Below are positions 1-9,519 of a stretch of 64,000 nt of DNA, piece by piece. Every line of letters starts with the position of its first letter. Positions within the stretch are counted from its first letter, which is position 1. A program made the position numbers and the translations under genes. The stretch is from assembly GCF_001998865.1 (NCBI RefSeq), contig NZ_CP019607.1:2914001-2978000 (forward strand), in the 5' to 3' direction. The notes under the pieces are model-generated. The model ran no database searches. It was not told the DNA's origin and saw only the letters and a program-made list of their open reading frames with translations. The DNA comes from Tessaracoccus flavescens. GTDB lineage: Bacteria > Actinomycetota > Actinomycetes > Propionibacteriales > Propionibacteriaceae.

Positions 1-149
1 CGCTGCACGGGGCGACCGACCCGACGAAGGCCGACCCGGGCACCATCCGGGCCGACTACGCCGAGTCCACACGCCACAACGCCGTACACGCGTCCGACTC
101 GCCCGAGTCGGCCGCCTCCGAGATCGCCCTCTGGTACCCGGACCTGTGA
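1..149 (+). CDS. ndk: Nucleoside diphosphate kinase, C-terminal end (partial)
   Basis: The first 149 bases encode the last 48 or so residues of a nucleoside diphosphate kinase, the housekeeping enzyme that moves the gamma phosphate between NTPs and NDPs through a phospho-histidine. The visible part contains the family hallmarks: PGTIRADYA, then [12 protein letters not shown] carrying the active-site histidine (NAVHASDS), and the typical ending EIALWYPDL. The 5' part lies outside the window. Its TGA overlaps the GTG start of the next gene (GTGA), so the two are probably co-transcribed. Identification is secure from the motif; only completeness is unknown. Confidence 0.95.
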   Translation, partial: LHGATDPTKADPGTIRADYAESTRHNAVHASDSPESAASEIALWYPDL

Positions 150-1357
150 CCGACGACTCAGACCCGGGCCGCTTGCTCCCCGGCCCGGACGTGGACGAGG
201 TTGGCCCGCCCGTCGAGCCACGCCGCGCGACGCCCGAGCCACTGTCCGAGTGGGAGCGCGAGCGATCCGCCTGGCCACCTCCACCCGTGCCGCCGCATCA
301 GTCACCGGCTCAGTGGGGGCCGCCGAGCCCCCCGCAGTGGACGCCTCCCACCCAGGCGAGCTGGGGGCCACCGCCGGGGCCGGGCGCCGCTCAGAGCTGG
401 CCGGCGCCGGGACCCGGTCGCGTGCAGGAGCCTGTCCTGCCCGTCCAGCAGACCAGGTATCCGCAGTTCTGGCGGGCCCCTGGACTGCTGCCGTGGATGT
501 CCATCGTCGCCACACTGCTGCTCGGGGGAGCGTTCATCGCGCTCTCCACCGTCACGGTGTTGGTCGCCCTGTCCCTCGACGGGTTCCCGACGATGGAGGA
601 GCTCGAGGCGCTCACCCAGGGATCACTCACGCCCGAGGTCGTGTTCGCCAACAGCCTGGGAATCGCGCTCGTCCTGCCCTGCGCCTTCCTCATCGTGCGG
701 CTGTGCCGCCAACGACCCGGGTTCCTGTCATCGGTGGTCGGCCGGTTCCGCTGGGGCTTCTTCTGGAAGGCGGTGGGGGTCACCGCCGCAGTGTTCGCCG
801 TGCACACCACCGTCTCCATCCTGATCGACGGCCCAGAGTCGCTCGGCCTCGCGGTGCGTGACTACACGTGGTGGCTGCTAGTGGGCCTGATGCTGGTCAC
901 GCCGTTCCAGGCAGCGGCAGAGGAGTACATGCTACGCGGCCTCGTGTTCCGCACGGTCGGCTCATGGTTCGCCGCGCCGATGGTCGCGGCGCTGGTCGGC
1001 GGGCTGGTCAACACGCTCATCTTCATGGGTCTGCACGCGTCGACGGACGTGTGGCTCAACGTCGTCTACTTCTCCATGGGCGCCATCGCAAGTTGGCTCG
1101 TGTGGCGCACCGGCGGGCTCGAGGGCGCCGTCGCGATCCACGTGGTCAACAACATGATCGGCATGGCGCTGCTCCCGTTCCAGGACATGGAGGCCCAGTT
1201 CGACCGGTCATCGGGCGTCGGCGGCCCGGAGCTCCTGCTCCAGGTGCTCACGATGCTGCTGGCCGGCCTGCTGATCGCCTGGCTCGCGAAACGGTCCGGG
1301 CTTGCCGCGACGGGTCCCGTCGGCGCGGCGGAACGCGACGACGCGTCGCGAACCTAG
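146..1357 (+). CDS. CPBP-family intramembrane metalloprotease
   Basis: A 403-residue multi-pass membrane protein of the CPBP (CAAX protease and bacteriocin-processing, Abi) family. The first ~105 residues are a proline-rich, probably cytosolic tail with repeated PPxxW units; hydrophobic helices follow from about residue 113. The three family motifs are present: EEYMLRG (E259, E260, R264), a histidine in FMGLHAS (H297) and IHVVNN (H332, N336), the expected glutamate/histidine metal-site residues. Start is the GTG at 146, which overlaps the ndk stop by four bases. Substrate unknown; relatives act in prenyl-protein processing, bacteriocin self-immunity or envelope control. The proline-rich extension is longer than in minimal members. 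Confidence 0.88.
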   Translation: MTDDSDPGRLLPGPDVDEVGPPVEPRRATPEPLSEWERERSAWPPPPVPPHQSPAQWGPPSPPQWTPPTQASWGPPPGPGAAQSWPAPGPGRVQEPVLPVQQTRYPQFWRAPGLLPWMSIVATLLLGGAFIALSTVTVLVALSLDGFPTMEELEALTQGSLTPEVVFANSLGIALVLPCAFLIVRLCRQRPGFLSSVVGRFRWGFFWKAVGVTAAVFAVHTTVSILIDGPESLGLAVRDYTWWLLVGLMLVTPFQAAAEEYMLRGLVFRTVGSWFAAPMVAALVGGLVNTLIFMGLHASTDVWLNVVYFSMGAIASWLVWRTGGLEGAVAIHVVNNMIGMALLPFQDMEAQFDRSSGVGGPELLLQVLTMLLAGLLIAWLAKRSGLAATGPVGAAERDDASRT

Positions 1358-1377
1358 GGATTCGGGGCGGCGACCGT

Positions 1378-1383
1378 TATTCT
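1378..1383 (+). promoter_or_regulatory. Candidate -10 box (TATTCT) of the TIGR03960 gene
   Basis: TATTCT sits 10 bases before the ATG at 1394, placing the expected transcription start only a few bases before the start codon. No ribosome-binding sequence lies between, consistent with a near-leaderless transcript. Inference from spacing only. Confidence 0.4.
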
Positions 1384-1393
1384 GGGCGGCGCT

Positions 1394-3349
1394 ATGACTA
1401 CCACGCCAGCGCTCCCAGCACACTCCGTCTTCGACCGGCTCGAGCCGCTGCTCGCCCAGGTGAGCAAGCCGATCCAGTACGTCGGCGGAGAGCACAACTC
1501 CGTCGTCAAGGACTGGGACTCGGTCCCGGTGCGCTGGTGCCTGTCCTACCCGGACGCCTACGAGGTCGGCCAGCCCAACCAGGGCGTCGCCATCCTCTAC
1601 GAGGTGCTCAACGAGCGCGACTGGATCCTCGCCGAGCGCACCTACTCGGTGTGGCCCGACATGGAGGAGCAGATGCGCTCCCACCAGATCCCGCAGTTCA
1701 CGCTCGACGCGCACCGCCCCGTCGGCCTGTTCGACGTGCTCGGGGTGTCCTTCTCCACCGAGCTCGGCTACACCAACCTGCTCAACCTGATCGACCTGTC
1801 GCAGCTCACGCTGCACGCCGCCGACCGTGGTGAGGACGAGCCGATCGTCGTCGCGGGAGGGCATGCCGCGTTCAACCCCGAGCCGATCGCCGACTTCATC
1901 GACGTCGCGGTGCTCGGCGACGGTGAGGAGGCCTCGCTGCTGATCTCGGACATCATCCGGGAGTGGAAGGAGGACGGCCGCGAGGGCGGACGCGACGGGC
2001 TGCTGATGCGCCTGGCGCTGACCGGCTCGTTCTACGTCCCCAGGTTCTACGACGTCGACTACCTCGATGACGGCCGCATCCAGCGCATCGCGCCGAACCG
2101 GCCGGGCGTCCCGCACCAGGTGCGCAAGCACACCCTGATGGACCTCGACCAGTGGCCCTACCCGAAGCAGCCCATCGTCCCGATGGCCGAGACGGTGCAC
2201 GAGCGCTACTCCGTTGAGATCTTCCGCGGCTGCACCCGCGGCTGTCGCTTCTGCCAGGCGGGCATGATCACCCGTCCGGTGCGCGAGCGCAACATCGAGA
2301 CGATCGGCGCGATGGTCCAGGGCGGGCTGAAGGCCACCGGCCTCGAGGAGATCGGCCTGCTCTCGCTGAGCTCGGCAGACCACTCCGAGATCGCGGAGGT
2401 CACCAAGCAGCTCGCCGACCGCTACGAGGGCACCAACGTCTCGCTCTCGCTGCCGTCGACCCGCGTCGATGCCTTCAACATCGACCTGGCGAACGAACTC
2501 AGCCGCAACGGACGCCGCTCCGGCCTCACCTTCGCCCCCGAGGGCGGATCCGAGCGGATGCGCAAGGTGATCAACAAGATGGTCTCCGAGGACGACCTGA
2601 TCAACACGGTGGCCGCGGCGTTCTCGTCGGGCTGGCGGCAGGTCAAGCTGTATTTCATGTGCGGGCTCCCCACGGAGACCGACGAGGACGTGCTCGCGAT
2701 CGCGAAGCTCGCCACCCGGGTGATCGAGACCGGACGCCGGGCCTCGGGCACCCGCGACATCCGGTGCACCGTGTCCATCGGTGGCTTCGTGCCGAAGCCG
2801 CACACCCCGTTCCAATGGGCCGGGCAGGCAAGCGCCGAGACCATCGACCACCGCCTGATGCTGCTCAAGGAGACCATCAAGCAGGACCGCAACTACGGCA
2901 AGGCCATCGGCATGCGGTACCACGACGGCAAGCCGGGCATCATCGAGGGTCTGCTCTCGCGCGGCGACCGCCGTGTCGGCCGCGTCATCGAGCGCGTGTG
3001 GCGCGAGGGCGGCAAGTTCGACGGTTGGAGCGAGCACTTCAGCTACGAGCGCTGGACCACCGCAGCCAACGAGGAGCTCGCCAACTTCGGCGTCGACCTC
3101 GACTGGTTCACCACCCGCGAGCGTGGCTACGAGGAGGTTCTTCCCTGGGACCACCTCGACGCAGGACTCGACCGTGACTGGCTCTGGGAGGACTGGCAGG
3201 ACGCCATCGACGAGCGCGAGGTCGAGGACTGCCGCTGGACGCCGTGCTACGACTGTGGCGTGTGCCCCCAGATGGACACCGAGATCCAGATCGGCCCTAC
3301 CGGCCGCACCCTCCTGCCGTTGACGGTGGTCAAGCCGGATCTCGTCTGA
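1394..3349 (+). CDS. TIGR03960-family radical SAM protein
   Basis: A 651-residue protein matching the TIGR03960 family of B12-binding-domain-like radical SAM proteins. The N-terminal ~250 residues form the cobalamin-binding-like Rossmann region (LFDVLGVSFSTELGYTN, then VVAGGHAAFNPEPIADF). The radical SAM cluster motif CxxxCxxC is C280, C284, C287 (RGCTRGCRFCQAG), followed by the AdoMet barrel. The C-terminus has a further cysteine group (CRWTPCYDCGVCP) that may hold another cluster. The reaction is unestablished. In most actinobacteria it adjoins or is fused to a TIGR03936/DUF2344 protein; here that partner lies 7.5 kb downstream at 10859. The start is preceded by a -10 box rather than an RBS. 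Confidence 0.88.
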   Translation: MTTTPALPAHSVFDRLEPLLAQVSKPIQYVGGEHNSVVKDWDSVPVRWCLSYPDAYEVGQPNQGVAILYEVLNERDWILAERTYSVWPDMEEQMRSHQIPQFTLDAHRPVGLFDVLGVSFSTELGYTNLLNLIDLSQLTLHAADRGEDEPIVVAGGHAAFNPEPIADFIDVAVLGDGEEASLLISDIIREWKEDGREGGRDGLLMRLALTGSFYVPRFYDVDYLDDGRIQRIAPNRPGVPHQVRKHTLMDLDQWPYPKQPIVPMAETVHERYSVEIFRGCTRGCRFCQAGMITRPVRERNIETIGAMVQGGLKATGLEEIGLLSLSSADHSEIAEVTKQLADRYEGTNVSLSLPSTRVDAFNIDLANELSRNGRRSGLTFAPEGGSERMRKVINKMVSEDDLINTVAAAFSSGWRQVKLYFMCGLPTETDEDVLAIAKLATRVIETGRRASGTRDIRCTVSIGGFVPKPHTPFQWAGQASAETIDHRLMLLKETIKQDRNYGKAIGMRYHDGKPGIIEGLLSRGDRRVGRVIERVWREGGKFDGWSEHFSYERWTTAANEELANFGVDLDWFTTRERGYEEVLPWDHLDAGLDRDWLWEDWQDAIDEREVEDCRWTPCYDCGVCPQMDTEIQIGPTGRTLLPLTVVKPDLV

Positions 3350-3354
3350 CCCGG

Positions 3355-4413
3355 TCAGCGCGAGGCGAACCTGCCGTCGGCCTGCTCGAGCAGCATCAGC
3401 GGCATGATCGGCGGCACGCCGTCGGCGAGCGTCAGGGTGACGACGGCGACTCCGTCGCCGACCTCGGCCCCGTCGACGCTGGCGAACATGTCGATCGGCT
3501 GCCCGCTCGTGCTCAGCTGGCCCGTCTTCCAGATCGTCTCGAAGGCCGCCGCGTCCGCCTCGCTGTCGACGCGGTAGGCAACGAGCACCTTCTCGCCTGT
3601 CCAGGCGAGGGCCACCGCATCGAACGGGACCTCGGCCGTCGTGTCGGGGCTGTGGCCCGCCGAGGGGTTGAAGGCGACGGGTCCGCTGATCACCACTGAG
3701 ACGGCTCCGCGCTCGTCGAGGGCGCCGGCCAGCGAGGCCAGGCCCGTGTCATCGGCGAGCGTGTCTCCGCTGTCGAGCCAGGCCTTGACCGCCTCAGTTG
3801 AGGCCGACAGCGCGATGGCGCCGTCCTTGGCCGCCAGCCTGGTCGGCGCGCCGGTCCAGTCCAGGGCGTCGGGGTTTCCTGGCTGACTGATCTGGCGGTC
3901 CTCGCCCTCGATGTCACTTCGGATGGGTCCGTCGACCTCCACGAGTGAGTCGGCGAGGCTGTCCTCGCCCAGGTCGCCGGTGACAACAGTGAAGGTGTCG
4001 GGCTTGCGGCCCACAGTGACGAAGCCGTCCGCCTGCCCGAGGTCGAACCCTGTGATCCGCCTTGTCGTCGCCTGGTCGACCGCGAGCAGTTCCGGGAACC
4101 CGACGTGGATGTGGGAGTCGCCGGGTGGGTTGCCGCTGAGCTGCCTGATCCACTCGGGGTTGGGGTCATCGGCGGAGCCGCGCTGCAACCCCGATGCCTC
4201 GAGGGCCGCGTCGAGGTCGGCGCCGCTCAGCCAGAGCGGATCGCCCCCCGCCGAGGCTGGTACCTGTCCGAGTGCCTGCTCGACGCTCCAACCGGCAGCG
4301 GCCTCGTCGCTCGTGGACGCAGACGGCGGCGACGTGGGATCGTCGCCGGCCGTGTCCGGGACGCACGAGGCAAACGCCAGGACGGCGATGCCTGTGACGC
4401 TGATGGTGCGCAT
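3355..4413 (-). CDS. Putative lipoprotein of unknown function
   Basis: About 352 residues. The ATG at 4413 is preferred over one 18 bases upstream because a strong RBS (GAGAGGAAG) precedes it and it gives a compact lipoprotein signal: a short hydrophobic stretch ending in a lipobox-like VLAFASC with C17 as the lipidated residue. A Ser/Thr/Pro/Asp-rich linker follows, then a globular domain with a recurrent aspartate/alanine-rich pattern and no enzymatic motif I recognise. It is probably attached to the outer face of the membrane. The gene just upstream on the same strand is a decayed tandem copy (shared GWSV..AL...PAS start and matching C-terminus). It converges with the radical SAM gene, leaving a 5-bp gap. 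Confidence 0.7.
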   Translation of the reverse strand: MRTISVTGIAVLAFASCVPDTAGDDPTSPPSASTSDEAAAGWSVEQALGQVPASAGGDPLWLSGADLDAALEASGLQRGSADDPNPEWIRQLSGNPPGDSHIHVGFPELLAVDQATTRRITGFDLGQADGFVTVGRKPDTFTVVTGDLGEDSLADSLVEVDGPIRSDIEGEDRQISQPGNPDALDWTGAPTRLAAKDGAIALSASTEAVKAWLDSGDTLADDTGLASLAGALDERGAVSVVISGPVAFNPSAGHSPDTTAEVPFDAVALAWTGEKVLVAYRVDSEADAAAFETIWKTGQLSTSGQPIDMFASVDGAEVGDGVAVVTLTLADGVPPIMPLMLLEQADGRFASR

Positions 4414-4427
4414 GGGCTTCCTCTCGT

Positions 4428-5106
4428 TCATCTGCTGCTCATCAGTGGTTCTCCGCCCAGCCAGGGGGCAAGTTGTGGGGCCCTGATCCCCGAGTCGACG
4501 CTCAGACGCACGACGCCGATCTGACCCTCTGCCTTCACGTCCCCGAGCGTGTACCCCTCCAGCACCGGCTCGCGGCGGGCAGTGATCCCGTTCTTCCAGT
4601 TGGCGCGCAGCGCCTCGGCATCGGCCTCCCCGTTGAAGTGGTAGACGACCACCGCGGCGTCGGCCGCCCAGCCGACGGCGATGAGATCGAAGGGCGCGGC
4701 CGGGGCGGTGGCCTCGAAGTGAGCCTCCAGGAGGCTCGCCTCCTCCTCCGAGTCGTCCGAGCCGATGAACCGCGTCGGGTCGAATGGAGCAGGACTGGTG
4801 ATGAACGTCGAGACGACGTCTCCGGAAAGGGAACGTACATCTTCGACGCGTCCTCGCCCACGCCCGTCACCGCGGGCAGCCAGTCGCGGGGATCGGTGTC
4901 TTCGCCTCGCTCGATGCCGGCCGCCTCAAGGCTCCCTTGTTCTCGGCAGTCTGCAGGATGAGCTGGTCTCCGACTGCCGAGGCTGGCAGCTCCGCGAGCG
5001 CGGACGTGACGGACCAGCCGCCTCCCACTCCCGTCGGTGAGCAGCCGCTCAGGGCGAAGCCGCCCAGGACAACGAGCGTGCGGCCGGTTCGTAGCGGGTG
5101 ACGCAT
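4428..5106 (-). pseudogene. Degenerate tandem copy of the lipoprotein gene
   Basis: A broken paralogue of the gene at 3355-4413. It begins well: RBS GGAAGGCAGAG, an ATG at 5106, a lipoprotein signal ending ALSGC, then GWSVTSALAELPASAVGD, which mirrors GWSVEQALGQVPASAGGD in the intact copy. Homology then stops. The rest of the match (SLSGDVVSTFITSPAPFDP, then VVVYHFNGEADAEALRANW down to the stop at 4428) is in a different reading frame, and the middle ~150 residues of the intact copy are missing. So there is at least one large internal deletion plus frameshifting. A sequencing error alone would not explain the deletion. Confidence 0.75.
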
Positions 5107-5172
5107 CTCTGCCTTCCGATCGGAGACGGCCATGCTAACAACGGGGCCGGTCAGGGCAGGATCACCGGAGGC

Positions 5173-7116
5173 TCAGCGGCCCTCGATCTTGTCGTCCGGG
5201 ATCTCCGTCTCGGTGAGCACCTCGTCGGGCACGTCCCCGTCCGGGGTCCAGCCGTCGGCGTAGGTGCCGGTCGCGTAGTCGTAGTCGACCGGGGCGCCGT
5301 GTTCGTCGGTGCGCTGGTACCACTCGGTGACGGAGGCATCGTGCGAGTCGAAGTTGGCTCCGGCTCCCTGGCCCTCCGGGGCGCGCTGCACGGAGAGGCT
5401 GAAGTCGTCGCCGTACTTGTCGACGCCTCGCCGGACGGCGTTGCGCAGGGCAGAGGCGGCGTACTGGCGCCGGATGACGAGCGGGTCGGAGCGCAGGTCC
5501 TTTGCGAAGGAGATCATCATGGCGGCGATGATCGCCGCGAACGGGATCGCCGAGACGATGATCATGTTCTGCAGGCCGTCGAGCGCGTCCCCGCCGCCGA
5601 CCAGGAGCATGACCACCGCGATGCCCATCATGGCGAGGCCCCAGAAGATGGTCACGCCCTTCGTCGGCTCGGAGTTCCCGCGCTGGGACAGCGTTCCCAT
5701 CACGATGGAGGCCGAGTCGGCGGAGGTGATGAAGAAGATCGCGATGATCACCATGCCGAGGATGGGGGTGAACTGGGAGAGCGGAAGCGTGTCGAGCACG
5801 TGGAAGAACAACTGCTCGGGGGCGTCCCCGGAGGAGATCGAATCGCCCTGCTGGCGTAGCCAGATGCTGGTGCCGCCGAGGATGCCGAAGGTGAACACGC
5901 ACACCATGGTGGGCATGGTGATCACGTAGAGCACGAACTCGCGCAGCGTGCGCCCGCGGGAGATCTTGGCGAGGAAGATGCCGACGAAGGGGGACCAGGA
6001 GATCCACCATGCCCAGTAGAAGACGGTCCAGGTTCCGGTGAACTCGGCCGCCTCCGGGCCGTAGGAGGGGCCGAGGCCCAGCATGTGGAAGAAGCTCTGG
6101 GCGTACTCCATGAGCGCCGCGGGCCACATGTTCAGGATGAACAGGGTCGGGCCCGCGATGAAGATGAACAGCGAGAGCGCAAGCGCCAGGGCCATGTTGA
6201 TGTTCGACAGCCAGCGGATGCCGCGTCCGACGCCGGAGACCGCCGAGGCGATGAAACCGGCGGTCAGGACGGCGACGATCGCGATCAGGGCGGCGTTGGG
6301 CAGCGCTCCGATGCCGCTGACGATCTCCACGCCCTTGCCGATCTGCATCGCGCCGATGCCGAGCGAGGCTGCGGTGCCGAAGAGGGTCGCGACGATGGCG
6401 AATATGTCGACCATCCGTCCTGCCACCCCGTCGACCCGCTTCTGGCCGAGCAGCGCCACGAGGATGGAGCTCATGAGCGGGACCCGGCCGCGTCGGAAGG
6501 CCCCGTAGGCGACGGCGGCGCCGACCAGCCCGTAGATCGCCCAGGGACCGATTCCCCAGTGGAAGAAGGTCTGCGCAAGCGCCTTGACCGCGGCCTCCGG
6601 CGTCTCCGGCCCGGCCGCGCCGGGGGCGGGGGACTGGTAGTAGGTGAGTGGCTCGAGCGGACCGAAGAAGATGATGCCGATGCCGATGCCAGCGGAGAAC
6701 ATCATGGCGATCCAGGAGAACTTGCGGTACTCCGGCTTCTCGTCGTCCTTGCCGAGCGGGATGTTGCCGTAGCGGCTGAGCGCGATGAAGATCATGAAGA
6801 GCAGGATGACCGCGACAAGACCGGTGAACAGCCAGCCCACGTTCTCGAGCGTCCAGTTGAGGGCCGCCGCCGAGACCGCGGAAAGGCTCTCGGTCGAGAT
6901 GATGCCCCAGGCGATGAACGCGACGATCAGGATCGCCGTCACCCCGAAGACCACCTTGTCCGTGCCGTAGCGGTTGCGCTGCTCCTCGACGCTGATGCCG
7001 GGCACGAGGGCTGGATGGATGCCGTGGGGGTAGGTCTCTTCGACCTTCTTCAGCAGGCGTCGGGCCTTCGGCCCGATTCCCTCCTTCGGCGACCGGTTCT
7101 GTTCGTCGGACTGCAC
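5173..7116 (-). CDS. BCCT-family betaine/choline/carnitine-type transporter
   Basis: A 647-residue secondary transporter of the BCCT family, which imports quaternary-ammonium compounds such as glycine betaine with Na+ or H+ for osmoprotection. About twelve hydrophobic helices follow a ~50-residue cytosolic N-terminus, and the signature segment WAWWISWSPFVGIFLAKISR is clear (tryptophan cage region and the EL2/TM8-type consensus). A ~100-residue hydrophilic acidic C-terminal tail is present, as in osmosensing members. Start is the GTG at 7116 with RBS GGAGGAGA six bases upstream. A TAGGGT -10 box lies 37 bases further up. Exact substrate cannot be read from the sequence. Confidence 0.92.
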   Translation of the reverse strand: MQSDEQNRSPKEGIGPKARRLLKKVEETYPHGIHPALVPGISVEEQRNRYGTDKVVFGVTAILIVAFIAWGIISTESLSAVSAAALNWTLENVGWLFTGLVAVILLFMIFIALSRYGNIPLGKDDEKPEYRKFSWIAMMFSAGIGIGIIFFGPLEPLTYYQSPAPGAAGPETPEAAVKALAQTFFHWGIGPWAIYGLVGAAVAYGAFRRGRVPLMSSILVALLGQKRVDGVAGRMVDIFAIVATLFGTAASLGIGAMQIGKGVEIVSGIGALPNAALIAIVAVLTAGFIASAVSGVGRGIRWLSNINMALALALSLFIFIAGPTLFILNMWPAALMEYAQSFFHMLGLGPSYGPEAAEFTGTWTVFYWAWWISWSPFVGIFLAKISRGRTLREFVLYVITMPTMVCVFTFGILGGTSIWLRQQGDSISSGDAPEQLFFHVLDTLPLSQFTPILGMVIIAIFFITSADSASIVMGTLSQRGNSEPTKGVTIFWGLAMMGIAVVMLLVGGGDALDGLQNMIIVSAIPFAAIIAAMMISFAKDLRSDPLVIRRQYAASALRNAVRRGVDKYGDDFSLSVQRAPEGQGAGANFDSHDASVTEWYQRTDEHGAPVDYDYATGTYADGWTPDGDVPDEVLTETEIPDDKIEGR

Positions 7117-7152
7117 GCAGATCTCCTCCGCTGGGGTAAGGGACGGTGCGTT

Positions 7153-7158
7153 ACCCTA
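7153..7158 (-). promoter_or_regulatory. Candidate -10 box (TAGGGT) for the BCCT gene
   Basis: On the minus strand TAGGGT lies about 37 bases before the GTG start of the transporter, leaving room for a short leader containing the GGAGGAGA RBS. No convincing -35 was seen. Confidence 0.4.
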
Positions 7159-7185
7159 CCCGCAACGCGGTCAGGAGGCGTGTTT

Positions 7186-7962
7186 TCAGCTGAGAACGCG
7201 GGTGAGGAAGGCGTCGACGGCGGCGAAGAACTCCTCTGGCCGGTCACGTCTGACGCAGTGACCCGCGCCCTCGACGTCGACCCGCTCCACCAGGGGATTG
7301 GCCGCCTTGCGCACGTCGGGGGCCATCTCGCCACCCGCAGGCACGACCACCAGGGTCGCGACGCTCAACTCGCTGAAGAGGCCCACCTCCCACGGCCCCT
7401 CGGCAAGGGCGAGGCCTTCGGCGAGGTAGGACCTGTCCACCCTCGCCTTGGAGTCGGCCCACGCCTCGATCTCGGCCCGGCTCCAGGGAGTCTCGAGCTC
7501 CATCCGCTGGATCTCGTCTTCGCGATGTGCGGTGACGAGGTCGACGAACGCCAGTTGTTCGGAGCGGAAGAGCGACTGGTCGAAGGTGGTCTCCTCACCG
7601 TCCTGCGGGGGCTTCGCGGGATCCTCGAGCACCGCCCCTCTGATCAGGTGGGGCGTCTCGAGCGCGATCCGGGCGGCCAGGTAGCCGCCGAGCGAGTGCC
7701 CGACAATCACCGGCGGGGAGGGGAGCGAGGCGAGAAGGGCCTCGAGGTCGTCCTGCATGACCCGCGATGTCGAGCCCATCTGGGAGGCCGTGAAGCGCGG
7801 TGAGGTGCCGTGGCCTCTCAGGTCGACGGTGAGCAGGTCGAACCGGTCACCCCAGTGCTCGACGGCGTCGGGCCAAGTGGTTGCGTCCTCGGTCAGGCCG
7901 TGCACGAGCACCAGAGTGGGGCCCCCCGGCTTGCCGTAGCGGTGCAGCGTCAGTTCCGTCAT
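7186..7962 (-). CDS. Alpha/beta-hydrolase fold protein
   Basis: A 258-residue single-domain alpha/beta hydrolase. [10 protein letters not shown] gives the HG oxyanion region, DLRGHGTS follows strand 4, and the nucleophile elbow is GHSLGG (serine at about residue 92). A C-terminal [14 protein letters not shown] supplies the catalytic histidine, and the acid probably lies in the [10 protein letters not shown] segment. Such proteins cleave esters, amides or C-C bonds; the substrate is not predictable. Start at 7962 is the only ATG that begins right at the fold. It is divergent from the DUF1846 gene, with about 63 bp between the two starts, so they may share a regulatory region. No signal peptide, so cytoplasmic. 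Confidence 0.85.
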   Translation of the reverse strand: MTELTLHRYGKPGGPTLVLVHGLTEDATTWPDAVEHWGDRFDLLTVDLRGHGTSPRFTASQMGSTSRVMQDDLEALLASLPSPPVIVGHSLGGYLAARIALETPHLIRGAVLEDPAKPPQDGEETTFDQSLFRSEQLAFVDLVTAHREDEIQRMELETPWSRAEIEAWADSKARVDRSYLAEGLALAEGPWEVGLFSELSVATLVVVPAGGEMAPDVRKAANPLVERVDVEGAGHCVRRDRPEEFFAAVDAFLTRVLS

Positions 7963-8011
7963 GTCGGGATCATAGATCCGGTGCGGATGGGGGATTCCAG
8001 GGGTGGCACGA

Positions 8012-8017
8012 TACGAT
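8012..8017 (+). promoter_or_regulatory. Candidate -10 box (TACGAT), leaderless start
   Basis: TACGAT ends eight bases before the GTG at 8026, and no RBS is present. This spacing puts the transcription start at or next to the start codon. Confidence 0.45.
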
Positions 8018-8025
8018 CGACACCC

Positions 8026-9519
8026 GTGACGCGCAACGTTGGATTTGACCGGGAACGCTACCTCGCACTGCAGTCGGAGCACATCAACGAGCGCCGCGAG
8101 CGCTTCGGGGGCAAGCTCTATCTCGAGTTCGGCGGGAAGCTGTTCGACGACCACCACGCCTCGCGCGTCCTTCCCGGGTTCACGCCCGACAACAAGATCC
8201 AGATGCTCGAGACCATCAAGGACGAGGTCGAGGTCGTCATCGCCGTCTCCGCGCATGACCTGGCGCGCAACAAGGTCCGGGCCGATCTGGGGATCCCCTA
8301 CGAGTCCGACGTGCTGCGACTGATCGACGAGTTCCGCTCCTATGGGCTGTTCGTCGGCAGCGTCGTGATCACGCAGATGACAGACGAGCATCGTCAGGCC
8401 CGCGCCTTCAAGCGCAAGCTCGAACGGCTGGGCCTGAAGGTCTACCGGCACTACCCGATCAAGGGCTACCCCAACGACGTCTCGCTGATCGTCAGCGAGG
8501 CGGGCTACGGCCGCAACGAGTACATCGAGACCGAGCGCGATGTCGTGGTCGTGACGGCGCCGGGTCCCGGCAGCGGAAAGATGGCGACCTGCCTTTCGCA
8601 GCTCTACCACGATCATCAGCGCGGGATCTCGTCCGGCTACGCCAAGTACGAGACGTTCCCGATCTGGAACCTCCCGCTCGACCACCCGGTCAACCTGGCC
8701 TACGAGGCGGCGACGGCCGACCTCGACGACGTCAACATGATCGACCCGTACCATCTGGCCGCCTACGGGGAGCAGTGCGTCAACTACAACCGTGATGTGG
8801 AGATCTTCCCGGTGCTCAAGCTTCTGCTCGAGCGACTGACGGGGAGCTCGCCGTACGAGTCGCCCACCGACATGGGCGTCAACATGGCGGGAGTGTGCAT
8901 CTCCGACGACGAGGTGTGCCGTGACGCCGCCAAGCAGGAGATCATCCGCCGCTACTTCAAGGCGCTCGTCGCCGAGCGTCGCGACGAGTTGGAGCCGACC
9001 ATCTCGGACCGGATCGCGCTCACCATGAGCCAGGTCGGGATCGTGCGCGAGGACCGGCCCGTCGTCGGTCCCGCCCTCGAGGTGGAGCGCAGGTCGAAGG
9101 GGCCGTCAGCCGCCATCGAACTGCCCGACGGTCGCATCGTGACGGGCAAGACCTCCGCGCTGCTCGGCGCCTGCTCGGCCATGCTGCTCGACTCCCTCAA
9201 GGCGCTGGCTGGCATCGACGACTCGGTGCGTCTGCTCGCGCCCGAGACCATCGAGCCCATCCAGACGTTGAAGACCGAGCACCTCGGAAGCTCCAACCCT
9301 CGCCTGCACACCGACGAGGTGCTGATCGCGCTGTCGGTGAGCGCGACCTATGACCCCAACGCTGAGGCGGCCCTCGACCATCTCCGGGAGCTGCGCGGCT
9401 GCGACATGCACAGCAGCGTGATTCTCGGCTCCGTCGACGAGGGGATCCTGCGCAACCTCGGGGTCAACGTCACCAGCGAGCCCGTCTACCAGTCGAAGAA
9501 GCTGTACAAGAAGCGCTAG
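8026..9519 (+). CDS. DUF1846 domain-containing protein
   Basis: A 497-residue protein that matches DUF1846 over its full length, including the conserved opening ([20 protein letters not shown]), [22 protein letters not shown], and the P-loop-like [19 protein letters not shown] at about residues 179-197. Length is typical for the family. Members are cytosolic; a nucleotide-related role is suspected but no reaction is established, so none is assigned. The GTG at 8026 is chosen because it starts the conserved domain and follows a well-placed -10 box. It ends convergently with the MFS gene: both stop codons use the same CTAG, overlapping by four bases. Confidence 0.88.
   Translation: MTRNVGFDRERYLALQSEHINERRERFGGKLYLEFGGKLFDDHHASRVLPGFTPDNKIQMLETIKDEVEVVIAVSAHDLARNKVRADLGIPYESDVLRLIDEFRSYGLFVGSVVITQMTDEHRQARAFKRKLERLGLKVYRHYPIKGYPNDVSLIVSEAGYGRNEYIETERDVVVVTAPGPGSGKMATCLSQLYHDHQRGISSGYAKYETFPIWNLPLDHPVNLAYEAATADLDDVNMIDPYHLAAYGEQCVNYNRDVEIFPVLKLLLERLTGSSPYESPTDMGVNMAGVCISDDEVCRDAAKQEIIRRYFKALVAERRDELEPTISDRIALTMSQVGIVREDRPVVGPALEVERRSKGPSAAIELPDGRIVTGKTSALLGACSAMLLDSLKALAGIDDSVRLLAPETIEPIQTLKTEHLGSSNPRLHTDEVLIALSVSATYDPNAEAALDHLRELRGCDMHSSVILGSVDEGILRNLGVNVTSEPVYQSKKLYKKR

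Noticed and set aside
1208..3154. A 648-codon antisense frame over the radical SAM gene
   Set aside because: Shadow of the TIGR03960 coding sequence, with no recognisable domains.
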